NCBI RefSeq assembly: GCF_900079725.1
Contig: NZ_LT599032.1
Location: 680,948-744,947 of the forward strand
Direction of reading: 5' to 3'
DNA: 64,000 bases
Origin: an uncultured Dysgonomonas sp.
GTDB lineage: Bacteria; Bacteroidota; Bacteroidia; Bacteroidales; Dysgonomonadaceae
In this document: piece by piece, positions 27,057 through 35,553 of the stretch
How the letters are laid out: every line of letters starts with the position of its first letter
Numbering within the stretch: position 1 is the stretch's first letter
Notes under the pieces: model-generated
Seen by the model: the letters and a program-made list of their open reading frames with translations, nothing else
The model's database searches: none
Told to the model about the DNA's origin: nothing
Program-made: the position numbers and the translations under genes

Positions 27057-28595
27057 ATGTTTAAAAATCATCCTAAAGGCTTGTTAGCAGCCTCATTATC
27101 TAATATGGGAGAGCGCTTTGGCTTCTATATTATGATGGCTATCTTAGTTTTATTCCTAATGGGAAAATATGGTTTAGACCTTAAAACAGCAGGAGGAATA
27201 TATTCCGGATTCTATTTTGCAATATATGCATTAGCCCTTGTTGGAGGGATTATTGCCGATAAAACAAAACAATATAAGAATACTATTGCTGTAGGAATTG
27301 CGCTTATGGCTATAGGGTATCTTATTATAGCTATACCGACAGACACACCTGTAACTAACTTTCCTTTAATGCTAGGTTTAACATGCTTTGGTCTATTTGT
27401 AATTGCATTTGGTAACGGCTTATTTAAAGGGAATTTACAAGCATTGGTTGGTCAATTATATGACGAAAATCCAGAATTTGCAAATAAACGCGATGAAGGA
27501 TTTTCTCTCTTCTATATGTTTATTAATGTTGGAGCTATCTTTGCACCTATTGTAGCTGTATTGATAAGAAATTTATGGTTGAAAATAAATGGATTCCTCT
27601 ATGATTCTACGCTGCCAGCTCTTTGTCATCAATATTTAGGGGGAACAATCAATGCTGAAGGAACAGCTAGTCTTACAACATTGTCTAAAGAAGTTTCTAT
27701 CAATGGTGCTCCGACAGATTTGACTGTCTTTGCCAACGAATACTTGAATGTCTTCAACACTGGATTTCACTATGCATTTGGGATTGCCATTATTGCTATG
27801 CTTATATCATTCACAGTATTTCTTATCAATAAAAAAGGATTTCCTGATCCAGCTAATAAGAAAGTTGGCGATATTGAAAAAACCAGCAAAACAGTAGTAA
27901 TGGATGCTACTGAAGTAAAAAAACGTTTGTACGCACTTTTTGCAGTATTTGGAGTGGTTATTTTCTTTTGGTTCTCATTCCACCAAAATGGGTTAACTCT
28001 TACTTCATTTGCGAAAGACTTTACTGATCTTAGTGCCTTCGAAATCAATTTCTTCAATATTGTAACCCTCAAAGGAGCTGAATTATTTCAGATATTCAAT
28101 CCTTTGTTTGTCGTATGTTTAACACCAGTTGTTCTAGGATTGTTCGGATGGCTGCGAGCAAGAGGAAAAGAACCATCAGCACCAAAAAAAATCGCAATAG
28201 GTATGGGGATTGCTGCTATTGCATATCTTGTAATGACTATCGGTTCATTGGGGTTGCCTTCTGATACCGAAAGAATTGCTATGGGGGGAAATATTGAACG
28301 TGTAACCCCTACACTTCTGATTGGTACCTATCTGATACTTACAATAGCAGAATTATTTATTAGTCCTCTTGGGTTATCTTTTGTTTCGAAAGTAGCCCCT
28401 CCACATTTACAAGGCGTTATGCAAGGATGCTGGCTAGGTGCTACTGCCATTGGTAACTCATTGTTATTCATAGGGGCAATATTCTACGAAAAAATATCTC
28501 TATCTGGTACTTGGGCAATCTTTGTTGGAGCCTGCCTGATTTCCATGCTTATCATGCTGGGAATGGTAAAATGGCTTGAGCGTATTACAAAATAA
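27057..28595 (+). CDS. Proton-dependent oligopeptide (POT/PTR) transporter
   Basis: A 512-residue inner-membrane MFS protein. The first helix region reads LSNMGERFGFYIMMAILVLFL, holding the E-x-F/x-Y POT signature (ExxERFxYY variant). The conserved GNGLFKGNLQALVGQLY and GFSLFYMFINVGAIFAP motifs follow. About 12-14 membrane spans are predicted. It should import di- and tripeptides with protons, matching the peptide-degrading enzymes elsewhere in the window. It is monocistronic with its own promoter and a strong terminator. Confidence 0.93.
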   Translation: MFKNHPKGLLAASLSNMGERFGFYIMMAILVLFLMGKYGLDLKTAGGIYSGFYFAIYALALVGGIIADKTKQYKNTIAVGIALMAIGYLIIAIPTDTPVTNFPLMLGLTCFGLFVIAFGNGLFKGNLQALVGQLYDENPEFANKRDEGFSLFYMFINVGAIFAPIVAVLIRNLWLKINGFLYDSTLPALCHQYLGGTINAEGTASLTTLSKEVSINGAPTDLTVFANEYLNVFNTGFHYAFGIAIIAMLISFTVFLINKKGFPDPANKKVGDIEKTSKTVVMDATEVKKRLYALFAVFGVVIFFWFSFHQNGLTLTSFAKDFTDLSAFEINFFNIVTLKGAELFQIFNPLFVVCLTPVVLGLFGWLRARGKEPSAPKKIAIGMGIAAIAYLVMTIGSLGLPSDTERIAMGGNIERVTPTLLIGTYLILTIAELFISPLGLSFVSKVAPPHLQGVMQGCWLGATAIGNSLLFIGAIFYEKISLSGTWAIFVGACLISMLIMLGMVKWLERITK

Positions 28596-28617
28596 ATAAC
28601 ACTTAAATATTAAAAAC

Positions 28618-28650
28618 AAACCCCGGTTTCATAACAGAAACCGGGGTTTA
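28618..28650 (+). terminator. Strong intrinsic terminator of the peptide transporter gene
   Basis: Perfect 13-bp stem AAACCCCGGTTTC / GAAACCGGGGTTT with ATAACA loop. Confidence 0.85.
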
Positions 28651-28819
28651 TTTATCTCCAGATACTAATTTAAAGTATGTTGCAAAAGCAAAAAGAAGTC
28701 TAAAACCTCACCCTCATATCAACTGGTAATCAAACACATACAAAACAGTCAGAGACTCTAAAAATTACAACTATTAATAATTAGCCGGAACAGATTATTT
28801 ACATTTCGCGAAATTGTAT

Positions 28820-28905
28820 TATCTTTGACCCCGAAATACAGAATTATGAATTATCTAAGCGTAGATAATTGATTCTGTTCCCAAAAGTTGGGAGGGTCTT
28901 TTTTT
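28820..28905 (+). ncRNA. Candidate leader RNA or sRNA upstream of the thioredoxin-fold gene
   Basis: A TATCTTTG -7 box (28820-28827) predicts a start near 28834. The transcript would fold into a bulged hairpin: CAGAAT (28839-28844) with ATTCTG (28872-28877), and inside it AATTATCTA with TAGATAATT around an AGCG loop. A second hairpin TTCCCAA / TTGGGAG (28878-28894) follows, then GGTC and seven T. The gene starts at 28965, 60 nt later, so this could be an attenuated leader or a free sRNA. It matches no riboswitch class I know. Confidence 0.45.
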
Positions 28906-28964
28906 CCCTTTTCTGTGAGGGAAGTGAGGGATAAAGACTTTAGTGGTAACCTAATGATTATTTT

Positions 28965-29471
28965 ATGAAGTATTTGAAGTACTTCTTGATTGCGGGTATA
29001 ACCTTTATAAGTTTATCATCCAATATGTCAAGAACTTCTAGTCTTTCGGAAGGTATTTATCCGGGAAACCTGTTGCCTGATATTAAAAATTTGGTAAATG
29101 AATCAGGAACAAAAATTAGTTTGTCTGACCTTAGAGGTCAAAAAGTATTGGTAAACTTTTGGGCGGCTTATGACGCCTATTCGCACAAGGACAATGTGCT
29201 GCTGTCTCATCTGATCGAGAGTAAGCAGTATCCGGTGCAGATGGTTTCGGTTTCTTTTGACAAGAGCGAGTCGGTGTACGAGAGAACGTTGGTTATGGAT
29301 AAGATTGATACCAGGTATCAGTTCCTGGCCAAAGGGGATGCTTCCTCTGAACTGTACGATCGCTATCAGTTAGAACGTGGATTTAAAAATTACCTGATTG
29401 ATGAAAACGGGGTAATTGTGGCAATGAATCTTACGCCTAATGATCTCGGCAGACTGTTGAATGAGAATTAA
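28965..29471 (+). CDS. TlpA-like thioredoxin-fold protein lacking the CxxC motif
   Basis: A 168-residue exported protein with a hydrophobic N-terminus (YFLIAGITFISLSSNMS). The AhpC/TlpA fold is clear: GNLLPDIKNLVNESGTKISLSDL, then KVLVNFWAAYDAYSHKDN, then MVSVSFDKSE and NYLIDENGVIVAMN. At the site where TlpA has WC-x-x-C the sequence reads WAAYDAYS, so both cysteines are replaced (Asp and Ser), and the protein holds no cysteine at all. It cannot act as a thiol oxidoreductase by the usual mechanism. It may bind partners or substrates structurally. Confidence 0.82.
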   Translation: MKYLKYFLIAGITFISLSSNMSRTSSLSEGIYPGNLLPDIKNLVNESGTKISLSDLRGQKVLVNFWAAYDAYSHKDNVLLSHLIESKQYPVQMVSVSFDKSESVYERTLVMDKIDTRYQFLAKGDASSELYDRYQLERGFKNYLIDENGVIVAMNLTPNDLGRLLNEN

Positions 29472-29490
29472 ATTATTTTACTTTTTATTA

Positions 29491-29531
29491 AGGCGTTTCA
29501 TTTCTTGAAAATGAGACGCTTTATTCTTTTT
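29491..29531 (+). terminator. Intrinsic terminator of the thioredoxin-fold gene
   Basis: Stem GCGTTTCATTT / AAATGAGACGC (one T-G pair) with a short loop, then TTTATTCTTTTT. Confidence 0.7.
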
Positions 29532-29591
29532 GTCTAACTTGGCATAGTTATTGTTTTATTTTAGATAAGAAAAGTTTAAAGGTTTTGAATT

Positions 29592-30236
29592 ATGACTGAC
29601 AAAAAACAAAATATAAAACCAAATAACGGACTGATAGCCAAAACTCTCGACTGGGCATATTCAAAAGCAGTAGTTGGTCTGACAGGTGTTGATTCGGCCT
29701 ATGATCTTGGCAACAGCTATCTGCATCAGGATGGTACACTGAGCCAGCAAGTAGATTCGCTTATCAAATGGCAGGTAGCAAAAGCTGCAACGAGTGGTTT
29801 CGTCACCGGGCTTGGCGGAGTTATGATTATGCCCCTGACTGTTCCTGCAAATATTGCCAGTGTGATTTATGTGCAAATACGCATGATAGCAGCTATAGCT
29901 TATATGGGTGGACACGACATCAGAGACGACAGGGTTAAATCGCTCGTCTATATCTGCATGGTAGGCAATGGAGCAAAGGAGCTACTGAAGGACGTAAGTA
30001 TCAAGGCCAGCGAAAAACTGATATCTAAAACCAGCGAAAAAGTCAGTGCTAAATTAGTTGCAAAAGCAGGTGAGAAGGGAGTAACCTCCCTCGGAAAAGC
30101 CATTCCTGTTATTGGCGGGGTAGTCGGAGGCTCCTATGACGCCATATCTACCCGTGTAGTGGGAAAAGTAGCAAAAAGAATATTTATTGACAATCCGGCT
30201 GCAAGCAAATTTGAAGAAGTGGTTGAAGAAGATTAG
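29592..30236 (+). CDS. EcsC family protein
   Basis: A 214-residue protein of the EcsC family. The core shows VDSLIKWQVAKAATSGFVTGLGGVMIMPLTVPANI and an Ala/Gly-rich region VIYVQIRMIAAIAYMGG, then KAIPVIGGVVGGSYDAISTRVVGKVAKRIF near the C-terminus. EcsC-like proteins are membrane-associated with no established enzymatic role. It overlaps tail-to-tail by 4 bp with the nicotinamidase-like gene on the other strand. Confidence 0.8.
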   Translation: MTDKKQNIKPNNGLIAKTLDWAYSKAVVGLTGVDSAYDLGNSYLHQDGTLSQQVDSLIKWQVAKAATSGFVTGLGGVMIMPLTVPANIASVIYVQIRMIAAIAYMGGHDIRDDRVKSLVYICMVGNGAKELLKDVSIKASEKLISKTSEKVSAKLVAKAGEKGVTSLGKAIPVIGGVVGGSYDAISTRVVGKVAKRIFIDNPAASKFEEVVEED

Positions 30237-31021
30237 AAGGCATAGGTGCCTGCAGTTTCGAAACGGACTCCCATTTTTCTGGCATTATCAAATATTGTTT
30301 TTGCCCTTTTGTTCTCAGGATTGATCCACGACATACAATCTGTAAGAACTACAGTCTTCTTTGCCAGTTCGCTGCAAGTATCAAGAATGTCGTTAAGAGA
30401 GTTAGCCACACAGTAATCCGCAGCTTCCCCTATAAGCAATACTTCATCATATGAATTTAGAATAGATATCAGTCTACTATTCAATTGCGTTTCAGGTTGG
30501 GAATCCCATTCTACAGCTGCCCTGAAAATACTGTAATGTTCCGTTGATTGCGAATATCCCTTATAGAATAATTCATATGACTTATTATTATTTACGGCCC
30601 ATTCAATAAGGCTATCGGTAATCATTTTATCTATAGACCAACCGCTTGTGCCCAATACACAGTGCATAGGCCATATTGTGCACACTTCACCTTTAGCTTC
30701 AAGCTGTTCCAGATATGGGATCGTTAATTCTTTGTTATACTGTGCCTGCCACAATCCAGACTTAACATCTGTCGCGTTAATAATGGAGAACAACGGCGGA
30801 TGATTCCCATTCTTATCCTTCCAATAAACTTGATGAGCTACATGTATAGGCTGATGAGAGTCAAGCGTAAGAGCAACATAGTCTATTTTGGCTTGATTTT
30901 TCCGAATAAAGTCTGCGATGCAGACTACATCTACATCAGCGTTCTTTACAAAAAGGGAACCTGTGGGAGAGGTGAAATCATTTTGCAGGTCTATGGCAAG
31001 TATGGCTGTTTTTTTCATCAT
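30233..31021 (-). CDS. Nicotinamidase/isochorismatase-like hydrolase
   Basis: A 262-residue cysteine hydrolase. The fold markers are the N-terminal ILAIDLQNDFTSPTGSLFV (catalytic Asp), TLDSHQPIHVAH (metal-ligand-like D-x-H of nicotinamidases) and LIGEAADYCVANSLND with the nucleophilic cysteine. Nicotinamidase, which makes nicotinic acid for NAD recycling, is the best guess. The protein is longer than E. coli PncA (~210 residues) and the region between the metal site and nucleophile is enlarged, so another amide substrate is possible. Confidence 0.8.
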   Translation of the reverse strand: MMKKTAILAIDLQNDFTSPTGSLFVKNADVDVVCIADFIRKNQAKIDYVALTLDSHQPIHVAHQVYWKDKNGNHPPLFSIINATDVKSGLWQAQYNKELTIPYLEQLEAKGEVCTIWPMHCVLGTSGWSIDKMITDSLIEWAVNNNKSYELFYKGYSQSTEHYSIFRAAVEWDSQPETQLNSRLISILNSYDEVLLIGEAADYCVANSLNDILDTCSELAKKTVVLTDCMSWINPENKRAKTIFDNARKMGVRFETAGTYAF

Positions 31022-31055
31022 TTAAGTATAACATTCTGACACAAATATAAGTAAA

Positions 31056-31081
31056 AAAAGCAACCCCGAAAGGTTGCTTTT
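31056..31081 (-). terminator. Intrinsic terminator of the superoxide dismutase gene (minus strand)
   Basis: Stem AAAGCAACC (31057-31065) / GGTTGCTTT (31072-31080); read on the minus strand it ends in a run of seven T. Confidence 0.8.
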
Positions 31082-31104
31082 CTAATATAATAAACACTAA
31101 TCTA

Positions 31105-31788
31105 TTAATAACGAGCTTCTACAGCACTCCAATCGATTATTTTCCACAATTCGGCAAGATGGTCTGCACGACGGTTCTGGTAATCAAGATAATAAGCATG
31201 TTCCCATACGTCGAATCCCAAAAGTGGAGTCAAGCCCTTTGTAATAGGGTTTCCTGCATTAGGTTCTTTTGTAATTTCCAGATTGCCTGCATTGTCTTTA
31301 GCCAGCCATACCCAGCCCGAGCCGAATACTGCTGTACCTGCTGTAACAAATTCTTTTTTGAAGCTTTCGAACGAACCCCATTTTTTGTTTATGGCTTCAG
31401 CAAGTTTTCCTTTAGGTTCTCCACCACCATTAGGGCTGAAAGAAAGGAAATATATATTGTGGTTTAATGTCTGTCCTGCATTGTTGAAAATAGCGCCGTC
31501 ACTTTCCTTTACAATTGTTTCAAGATCTGCATTTTCAAATTTTGTTCCGGGAACAAGATTATTCAGATTTGTTATATAAGTCTGAAGGTGCTTACCATAA
31601 TGTAACTCGATAGTCTGTTGGCTTATAACCGGTTCTAAAGCATTTGTTGCATATGGCAACTTTGGTAATTCAAATTTCATAGCTTTTGTTTTTTGATTGT
31701 TATTATTATCGTTGTTTATATTTTGTGCTTTTATATTACCAATAAGTAATACAGAGAGCGTTAGACACGTAAAAAATATCCTTTTCAT
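31105..31788 (-). CDS. sod: Fe/Mn superoxide dismutase with a predicted signal peptide
   Basis: The C-terminal 190 residues are a complete Fe/Mn superoxide dismutase: FELPKLPYATNALEPVIS, a metal His in ELHYGKHLQTYI, a second in LNHNIYF, and the Asp/His pair in GFDVWEHAYYLDYQNRRADHL. The first 22 residues (MKRIFFTCLTLSVLLIGNIKAQ) look like a signal peptide and are followed by an Asn-rich linker. The protein would thus be exported, unlike the usual cytoplasmic enzyme of Bacteroidales. An in-frame ATG at 31680 begins at the conserved MKFELPKLPY, so a cytoplasmic form from the same gene is possible. A TAAATTTG box at 31814-31821 lies upstream of the longer start. Confidence 0.92.
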   Translation of the reverse strand: MKRIFFTCLTLSVLLIGNIKAQNINNDNNNNQKTKAMKFELPKLPYATNALEPVISQQTIELHYGKHLQTYITNLNNLVPGTKFENADLETIVKESDGAIFNNAGQTLNHNIYFLSFSPNGGGEPKGKLAEAINKKWGSFESFKKEFVTAGTAVFGSGWVWLAKDNAGNLEITKEPNAGNPITKGLTPLLGFDVWEHAYYLDYQNRRADHLAELWKIIDWSAVEARY

Positions 31789-31813
31789 AAACTTCTGTTT
31801 TTTAGTGTGTATG

Positions 31814-31821
31814 CAAATTTA
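31814..31821 (-). promoter_or_regulatory. -7 box (TAAATTTG, minus strand) of the superoxide dismutase gene
   Basis: Consensus motif 25 bp before the long start at 31788; this supports use of the start that includes the signal peptide. Confidence 0.5.
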
Positions 31822-31987
31822 ACAATCTTAATCCGATATTTGTTTAACAATTGGCTGATAATTATCATAAATTGTTTTTAAGGGTTTATCGCCAAAATCT
31901 ATAAGTATTGACTATGATATAAATAGAGACTATATTTCTTTAATTATATAGATAAAGATTTTAGAAAAAGATATCAGAATAAATATG

Positions 31988-31995
31988 TACTTTTG
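31988..31995 (+). promoter_or_regulatory. -7 box (TACTTTTG) of the LuxR-type regulator gene
   Basis: Consensus motif 20 bp before the ATG at 32016, so the transcript is almost leaderless. Confidence 0.5.
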
Positions 31996-32015
31996 TTATC
32001 AAAATTATCAAGTAT

Positions 32016-32894
32016 ATGCTCTTTGTAGATTCATCCTTTATTTTATCGGAAATCATAGAAGAAAATCACCAGTTGATCCCTGTTATAAACCGTTTCGGAA
32101 TAAAGCTGGGATTGGGAGATAGTACCATTGCCGACATTTGCAGGAAAGCAAATATCAATACGGAGTTTTTTCTCGCTATACTCAATACGTTTCTTAACGA
32201 GGACTACTTCCCTGAGCGCAAACTTCAAAAGTTTGATATTGAGCTGGTAATTACGTACATAAAGCAGACTGATGCATACCTGATACACGGGCAACTTCAT
32301 AATCTGGAAAAGCATCTGAACGCTTTTATATCTATGAGCGACCCTAATAATCCTCAGTTGAAACTGATAAGCCGCCTGTTCACAGAGTTTAAGAACGAAC
32401 TGATCGGGCAGATCGAGCAGGGGATGATGAAAGGAGACACTCCCCTAGCCCTCCTCACAGACCTTAAAAGCATCATAATTAAACATATATCAGGCAACTT
32501 CAACGAAAATATGTGTTATGCCACTATATTTACCATAGACAGTTTTCAACGGGATTTGGAGAAGCACAACCGCATAAGGGAGAAGATCTTAAAACCCATG
32601 ATCGCAGACTTGTCCGAATCAGGGGTAGAAGATCTACAGGAACTGATATCGGTTAGCCATGCTATCAAGGCAACAAAAGCTCAGGCTTTGTCGCAGCGCG
32701 AACTGGACGTTCTCCGGCTTGTGGCATTGGGACTACTAAATAAGGAGGTGGCCGATAAACTCAATATAAGCCTGAACACTGTATTGTCGCACAGAAAGAA
32801 TATCACAGCCAAACTGGGGATAAAAACAGTATCAGGATTGATATTCTATTGCATGACAAACGGATATATAACCGCCGACGAAATAGAACTATAA
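32016..32894 (+). CDS. LuxR-type transcription regulator with ScdA_N-like and possible hemerythrin-like domains
   Basis: A 292-residue protein. The C-terminal ~65 residues are a LuxR HTH (LSQRELDVLRLVALGLLNKEVADKLNISLNTVLSHR, positions 32691-32798). The N-terminal ~60 residues (LSEIIEENHQLIPVINRFGIKLGLGDSTIADICRKANI in 32040-32155) resemble the DUF542/ScdA_N domain of di-iron repair proteins. The middle is helical with spaced histidines and acids (IHGQLHNLEKHLN, IIKHISGNFNENM), which would fit a hemerythrin-like sensor. There is no receiver Asp motif, so it is not a classic response regulator. It may sense oxygen, NO or redox. A small membrane protein gene follows 4 bp downstream. Confidence 0.8.
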   Translation: MLFVDSSFILSEIIEENHQLIPVINRFGIKLGLGDSTIADICRKANINTEFFLAILNTFLNEDYFPERKLQKFDIELVITYIKQTDAYLIHGQLHNLEKHLNAFISMSDPNNPQLKLISRLFTEFKNELIGQIEQGMMKGDTPLALLTDLKSIIIKHISGNFNENMCYATIFTIDSFQRDLEKHNRIREKILKPMIADLSESGVEDLQELISVSHAIKATKAQALSQRELDVLRLVALGLLNKEVADKLNISLNTVLSHRKNITAKLGIKTVSGLIFYCMTNGYITADEIEL

Positions 32895-32898
32895 TATT

Positions 32899-33384
32899 AT
32901 GGACAAGCTAAACCGTTACATATCTTTCGAATTGCTCTTTGCTCTGTTATTTATCATCGCATTTTCGTTACCGTGGCTCGATATGGGATTGGTGAAAATC
33001 GTAGGTTGGGATATACCCGATATACAAAAGAAAGTAACAAAAGTCACTAATTTCTTCTCCCGTAATAAAGAATCGGTTTATACTACATATGTAGTTTATC
33101 TTGTTCCTCTTCTCAGCATCTTCAGCGCCGTATTATGGCTGTCTCTAAAAAAGAAATCAGCCCGCATACTTCTTATGGTAGCGGGTATATTGGCCTTCGT
33201 AGTATCCCTCAACCTTTTCTATAAGCTTCCGAAATATGGAAGCGGGGTGTATCTACTTTTCGCCACTTCAATTCTGTCGGTCGCATATTTAATAATCGTG
33301 TTCCGGAAAAAGAAAGTTATACCTACAATAGAAAATGATAACCTGTCGGATAACCCCGGCCCCGAAAATATGCAGCCTTTATAA
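32899..33384 (+). CDS. Small four-span membrane protein, function unknown
   Basis: A 161-residue protein I do not recognise. Hydrophobic segments at about residues 12-30, 64-83, 91-107 and 117-134 suggest four membrane spans, with a charged soluble tail (FRKKKVIPTIENDNLSDN). It lies 4 bp after the LuxR-type regulator and is surely cotranscribed, so it may be a target or partner of that regulator. It converges with the EamA transporter gene. Confidence 0.65.
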   Translation: MDKLNRYISFELLFALLFIIAFSLPWLDMGLVKIVGWDIPDIQKKVTKVTNFFSRNKESVYTTYVVYLVPLLSIFSAVLWLSLKKKSARILLMVAGILAFVVSLNLFYKLPKYGSGVYLLFATSILSVAYLIIVFRKKKVIPTIENDNLSDNPGPENMQPL

Positions 33385-33490
33385 CCTGATATATAACGAT
33401 GTATTATTTTTATATTCTCATCATTATATGTACTCAAGCCGGACAAAACCATAGTTCATCGGTAATCCATGAAATACAACCATTTCTTAT

Positions 33491-34432
33491 TTATGGTTGA
33501 TTGATTATCTCTTTTGTTTTGATATTTGTAGCTATAATAGCTATTAATATAAGAATAACCCCGACCCACCGTGTAGCATCTACAGATTCGTGAAGAATGA
33601 ATGCCGAAGATGAAATTGCTACCGGCAATTCTACTGCACTTAATATGGCTCCGATAGAAACGCCGACACGCGGTATACCCATCGAAAAAAGAAGCGGAGG
33701 GATAACAGTGCCGAGTAAAGCCAGGATTAATCCCCAAAAGACCAATCCTTCCCAATATATACCGTTGAAAAAAAACATAGGAGGAAAAATAATCCAAGTG
33801 ATAGCACATGAACCGGTAATCATCAACGCGCTCTTTTTCAATACAGGAAGGTCATTACCTACACGCCCGCTGGTCATCAGAAACATGGCATAACAAGTTG
33901 CCGCCAGTAAACCGAAAACAATACCTTTCAGATTAAGAATTATTTCATGACTAAATATTCCACCGGCCAGAAGCGTGCCTAACAGGACAACGCCAAGCAG
34001 CAACAGTTGCTTCCAGCTAGGCTTTTTCTTAAATACGATAGCTTCGATCAGTATACTTATCCACAAATATTGCATAAGCAAGATAATAGCCACGGATGCT
34101 GGTAGTAATCCGACACACTGATAGTAGAATATTCCCACAAGGCCCGTAAAGGTTCCAGACAAGGCTATTTTCCACCAACTGGTCTCAGCTTTTATTACTT
34201 TTGACTCTTCCGGTTTATCTTTTCTTTTAAACGATTTGGTGATCATATATAGTAACCACAAGATAACCATTCCCGAAAAAGACTGAGTGCCTGTAATTTC
34301 GCCCAGCGTATAACCATTAGCATAAGCAAATTTTACAATAGTAGACAACAAGCCAAAGCTGGCTGCCCCCACGAATACCAGCAGCCCACCTTTTATTCTT
34401 TCATTCATAATATTTAAGTTATTTATTGCCAT
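33491..34432 (-). CDS. EamA (DMT superfamily) transporter
   Basis: A 313-residue inner-membrane protein with ten predicted spans in two EamA repeats, each about 140 residues. Landmarks include GGLLVFVGAASFGLLSTIVKFAY at the start of repeat 1 and GIVFGLLAATCYAMFLMTSGRV at the start of repeat 2, with PVAISSSAFILHESVDATRWVGVILILIAI near the end. It probably exports a metabolite; the substrate is unknown. The start may be ATG 34408 (MNERIKGG) rather than 34432. A promoter, hairpin and terminator lie upstream on the same strand, which suggests control by attenuation. Confidence 0.88.
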   Translation of the reverse strand: MAINNLNIMNERIKGGLLVFVGAASFGLLSTIVKFAYANGYTLGEITGTQSFSGMVILWLLYMITKSFKRKDKPEESKVIKAETSWWKIALSGTFTGLVGIFYYQCVGLLPASVAIILLMQYLWISILIEAIVFKKKPSWKQLLLLGVVLLGTLLAGGIFSHEIILNLKGIVFGLLAATCYAMFLMTSGRVGNDLPVLKKSALMITGSCAITWIIFPPMFFFNGIYWEGLVFWGLILALLGTVIPPLLFSMGIPRVGVSIGAILSAVELPVAISSSAFILHESVDATRWVGVILILIAIIATNIKTKEIINQP

Positions 34433-34463
34433 TCTAACGTACTTTTTTCAGAAGAAGACACAC

Positions 34464-34550
34464 AAAAAGGGAGTACCCTTTTGCGGATACCCCCTCCATT
34501 TGTTTTATCGTTCGTATATAATATCAAATAGAAATATCATATACGGGTTG
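34464..34550 (-). ncRNA. Candidate terminated leader RNA or sRNA upstream of the EamA gene
   Basis: On the minus strand a TAATTTTG -7 box (34557-34564) predicts a start near 34550. The ~87-nt RNA would form a hairpin (CGTATAT... / ...ATATACG, between about 34510 and 34545) and then a 10-bp terminator stem, GGGGGTATCC / GGGTACTCCC with two G-U pairs, followed by five T (plus-strand 34464-34494). The EamA start is only 32-56 bp beyond the terminator. No known riboswitch class is recognised. It could be an attenuator controlling the transporter or an independent sRNA. Confidence 0.5.
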
Positions 34551-34780
34551 GTACTGCAAAATTACAAAATTTATTTTCATGGTCAAAATATAAAAATAAG
34601 GCGCTCAAATCCAGCCTTAGATTTAGATACAACAATAATGTGAATCACAAAAAGCAACTAACAGCTAAATAGGTTTCTTTGCAACAGACAATCAAACCTA
34701 TAGGGAATTGTCATCAAAATCGGATTATTACCTGTTAGCGACAAGAATAATAAAGGTATCTGCTAATAGCCAAAAATAGC

Positions 34781-34788
34781 TATCTTTG
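34781..34788 (+). promoter_or_regulatory. -7 box (TATCTTTG) of the cmk-ispH operon
   Basis: Consensus motif; predicted leader ~65 nt. Confidence 0.55.
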
Positions 34789-34860
34789 CTCTCTGTAATT
34801 AAATAAATTTATAAGGGATAGATTAAACATTTATTCTGATAGAATGTTTTAAAATTAAAT

Positions 34861-35553
34861 ATGAAGAAAATAGTTATTGCAATCGACGGTTTTTCATCAA
34901 ACGGTAAAAGCACAATGGCTAAAAGCCTGGCAAAACAAATCGGATACATCTACATCGACAGCGGGGCCATGTACCGAGCAGTTACACTTTACTGCATACA
35001 ACAGAATTTATTCGAAGACGGTAAACTAAACGAAAGTAGATTGCGTGACGAAATAAAGAATATAAAAATAGAATTTCATTTAAATAAAGATACAGGAGCG
35101 CCTGACACATATCTTAACGGAGAAAAGGTTGAATCCGCCATTCGTAGTATGGAGGTTTCTTCAAAGGTAAGTATTGTTAGTGCTATTCCATTTGTACGCC
35201 ATGCAATGGTTACATTACAGCAGCAAATGGGTGAGGCTAAAGGCATAGTAATGGACGGGAGGGATATCGGCACTGTCGTATTCCCTAACGCTGAAATGAA
35301 AGTCTTTGTTACGGCTGACGCAACTATAAGGGCACAACGACGCTTCGATGAATTACGTTCGAAAGGTAATACGGAAACGACTTTTGATGAAGTATTAGAA
35401 AATTTAAAGTCCAGAGACCATATGGATCAGACGCGGGCAGAAAGCCCTCTGATAAAGGCAGATGACGCCATCCTTCTGGACAATTCACATATGACCATTG
35501 ATGAACAGATGCAATGGTTGCTGGACAAGTTCAAACAAATAACAACAAACTAA
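34861..35553 (+). CDS. cmk: Cytidylate kinase
   Basis: A 230-residue nucleotide kinase that phosphorylates CMP and dCMP. The P-loop reads GFSSNGKST (SSNGKST rather than the common SSGKST, typical of Bacteroidota). Further motifs are [12 protein letters not shown], the CMP-binding segment [14 protein letters not shown] and the lid [10 protein letters not shown]. Its stop codon is immediately followed by the ispH start, so the two are translationally linked. Confidence 0.95.
   Translation: MKKIVIAIDGFSSNGKSTMAKSLAKQIGYIYIDSGAMYRAVTLYCIQQNLFEDGKLNESRLRDEIKNIKIEFHLNKDTGAPDTYLNGEKVESAIRSMEVSSKVSIVSAIPFVRHAMVTLQQQMGEAKGIVMDGRDIGTVVFPNAEMKVFVTADATIRAQRRFDELRSKGNTETTFDEVLENLKSRDHMDQTRAESPLIKADDAILLDNSHMTIDEQMQWLLDKFKQITTN

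Larger units (their letters stand above)
34433..34860. other. Divergent intergenic region between EamA and cmk genes
   Basis: About 430 bp. The left part holds the candidate minus-strand leader RNA; the right part holds the cmk promoter. The middle (about 34570-34770) shows nothing recognisable. Confidence 0.6.
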
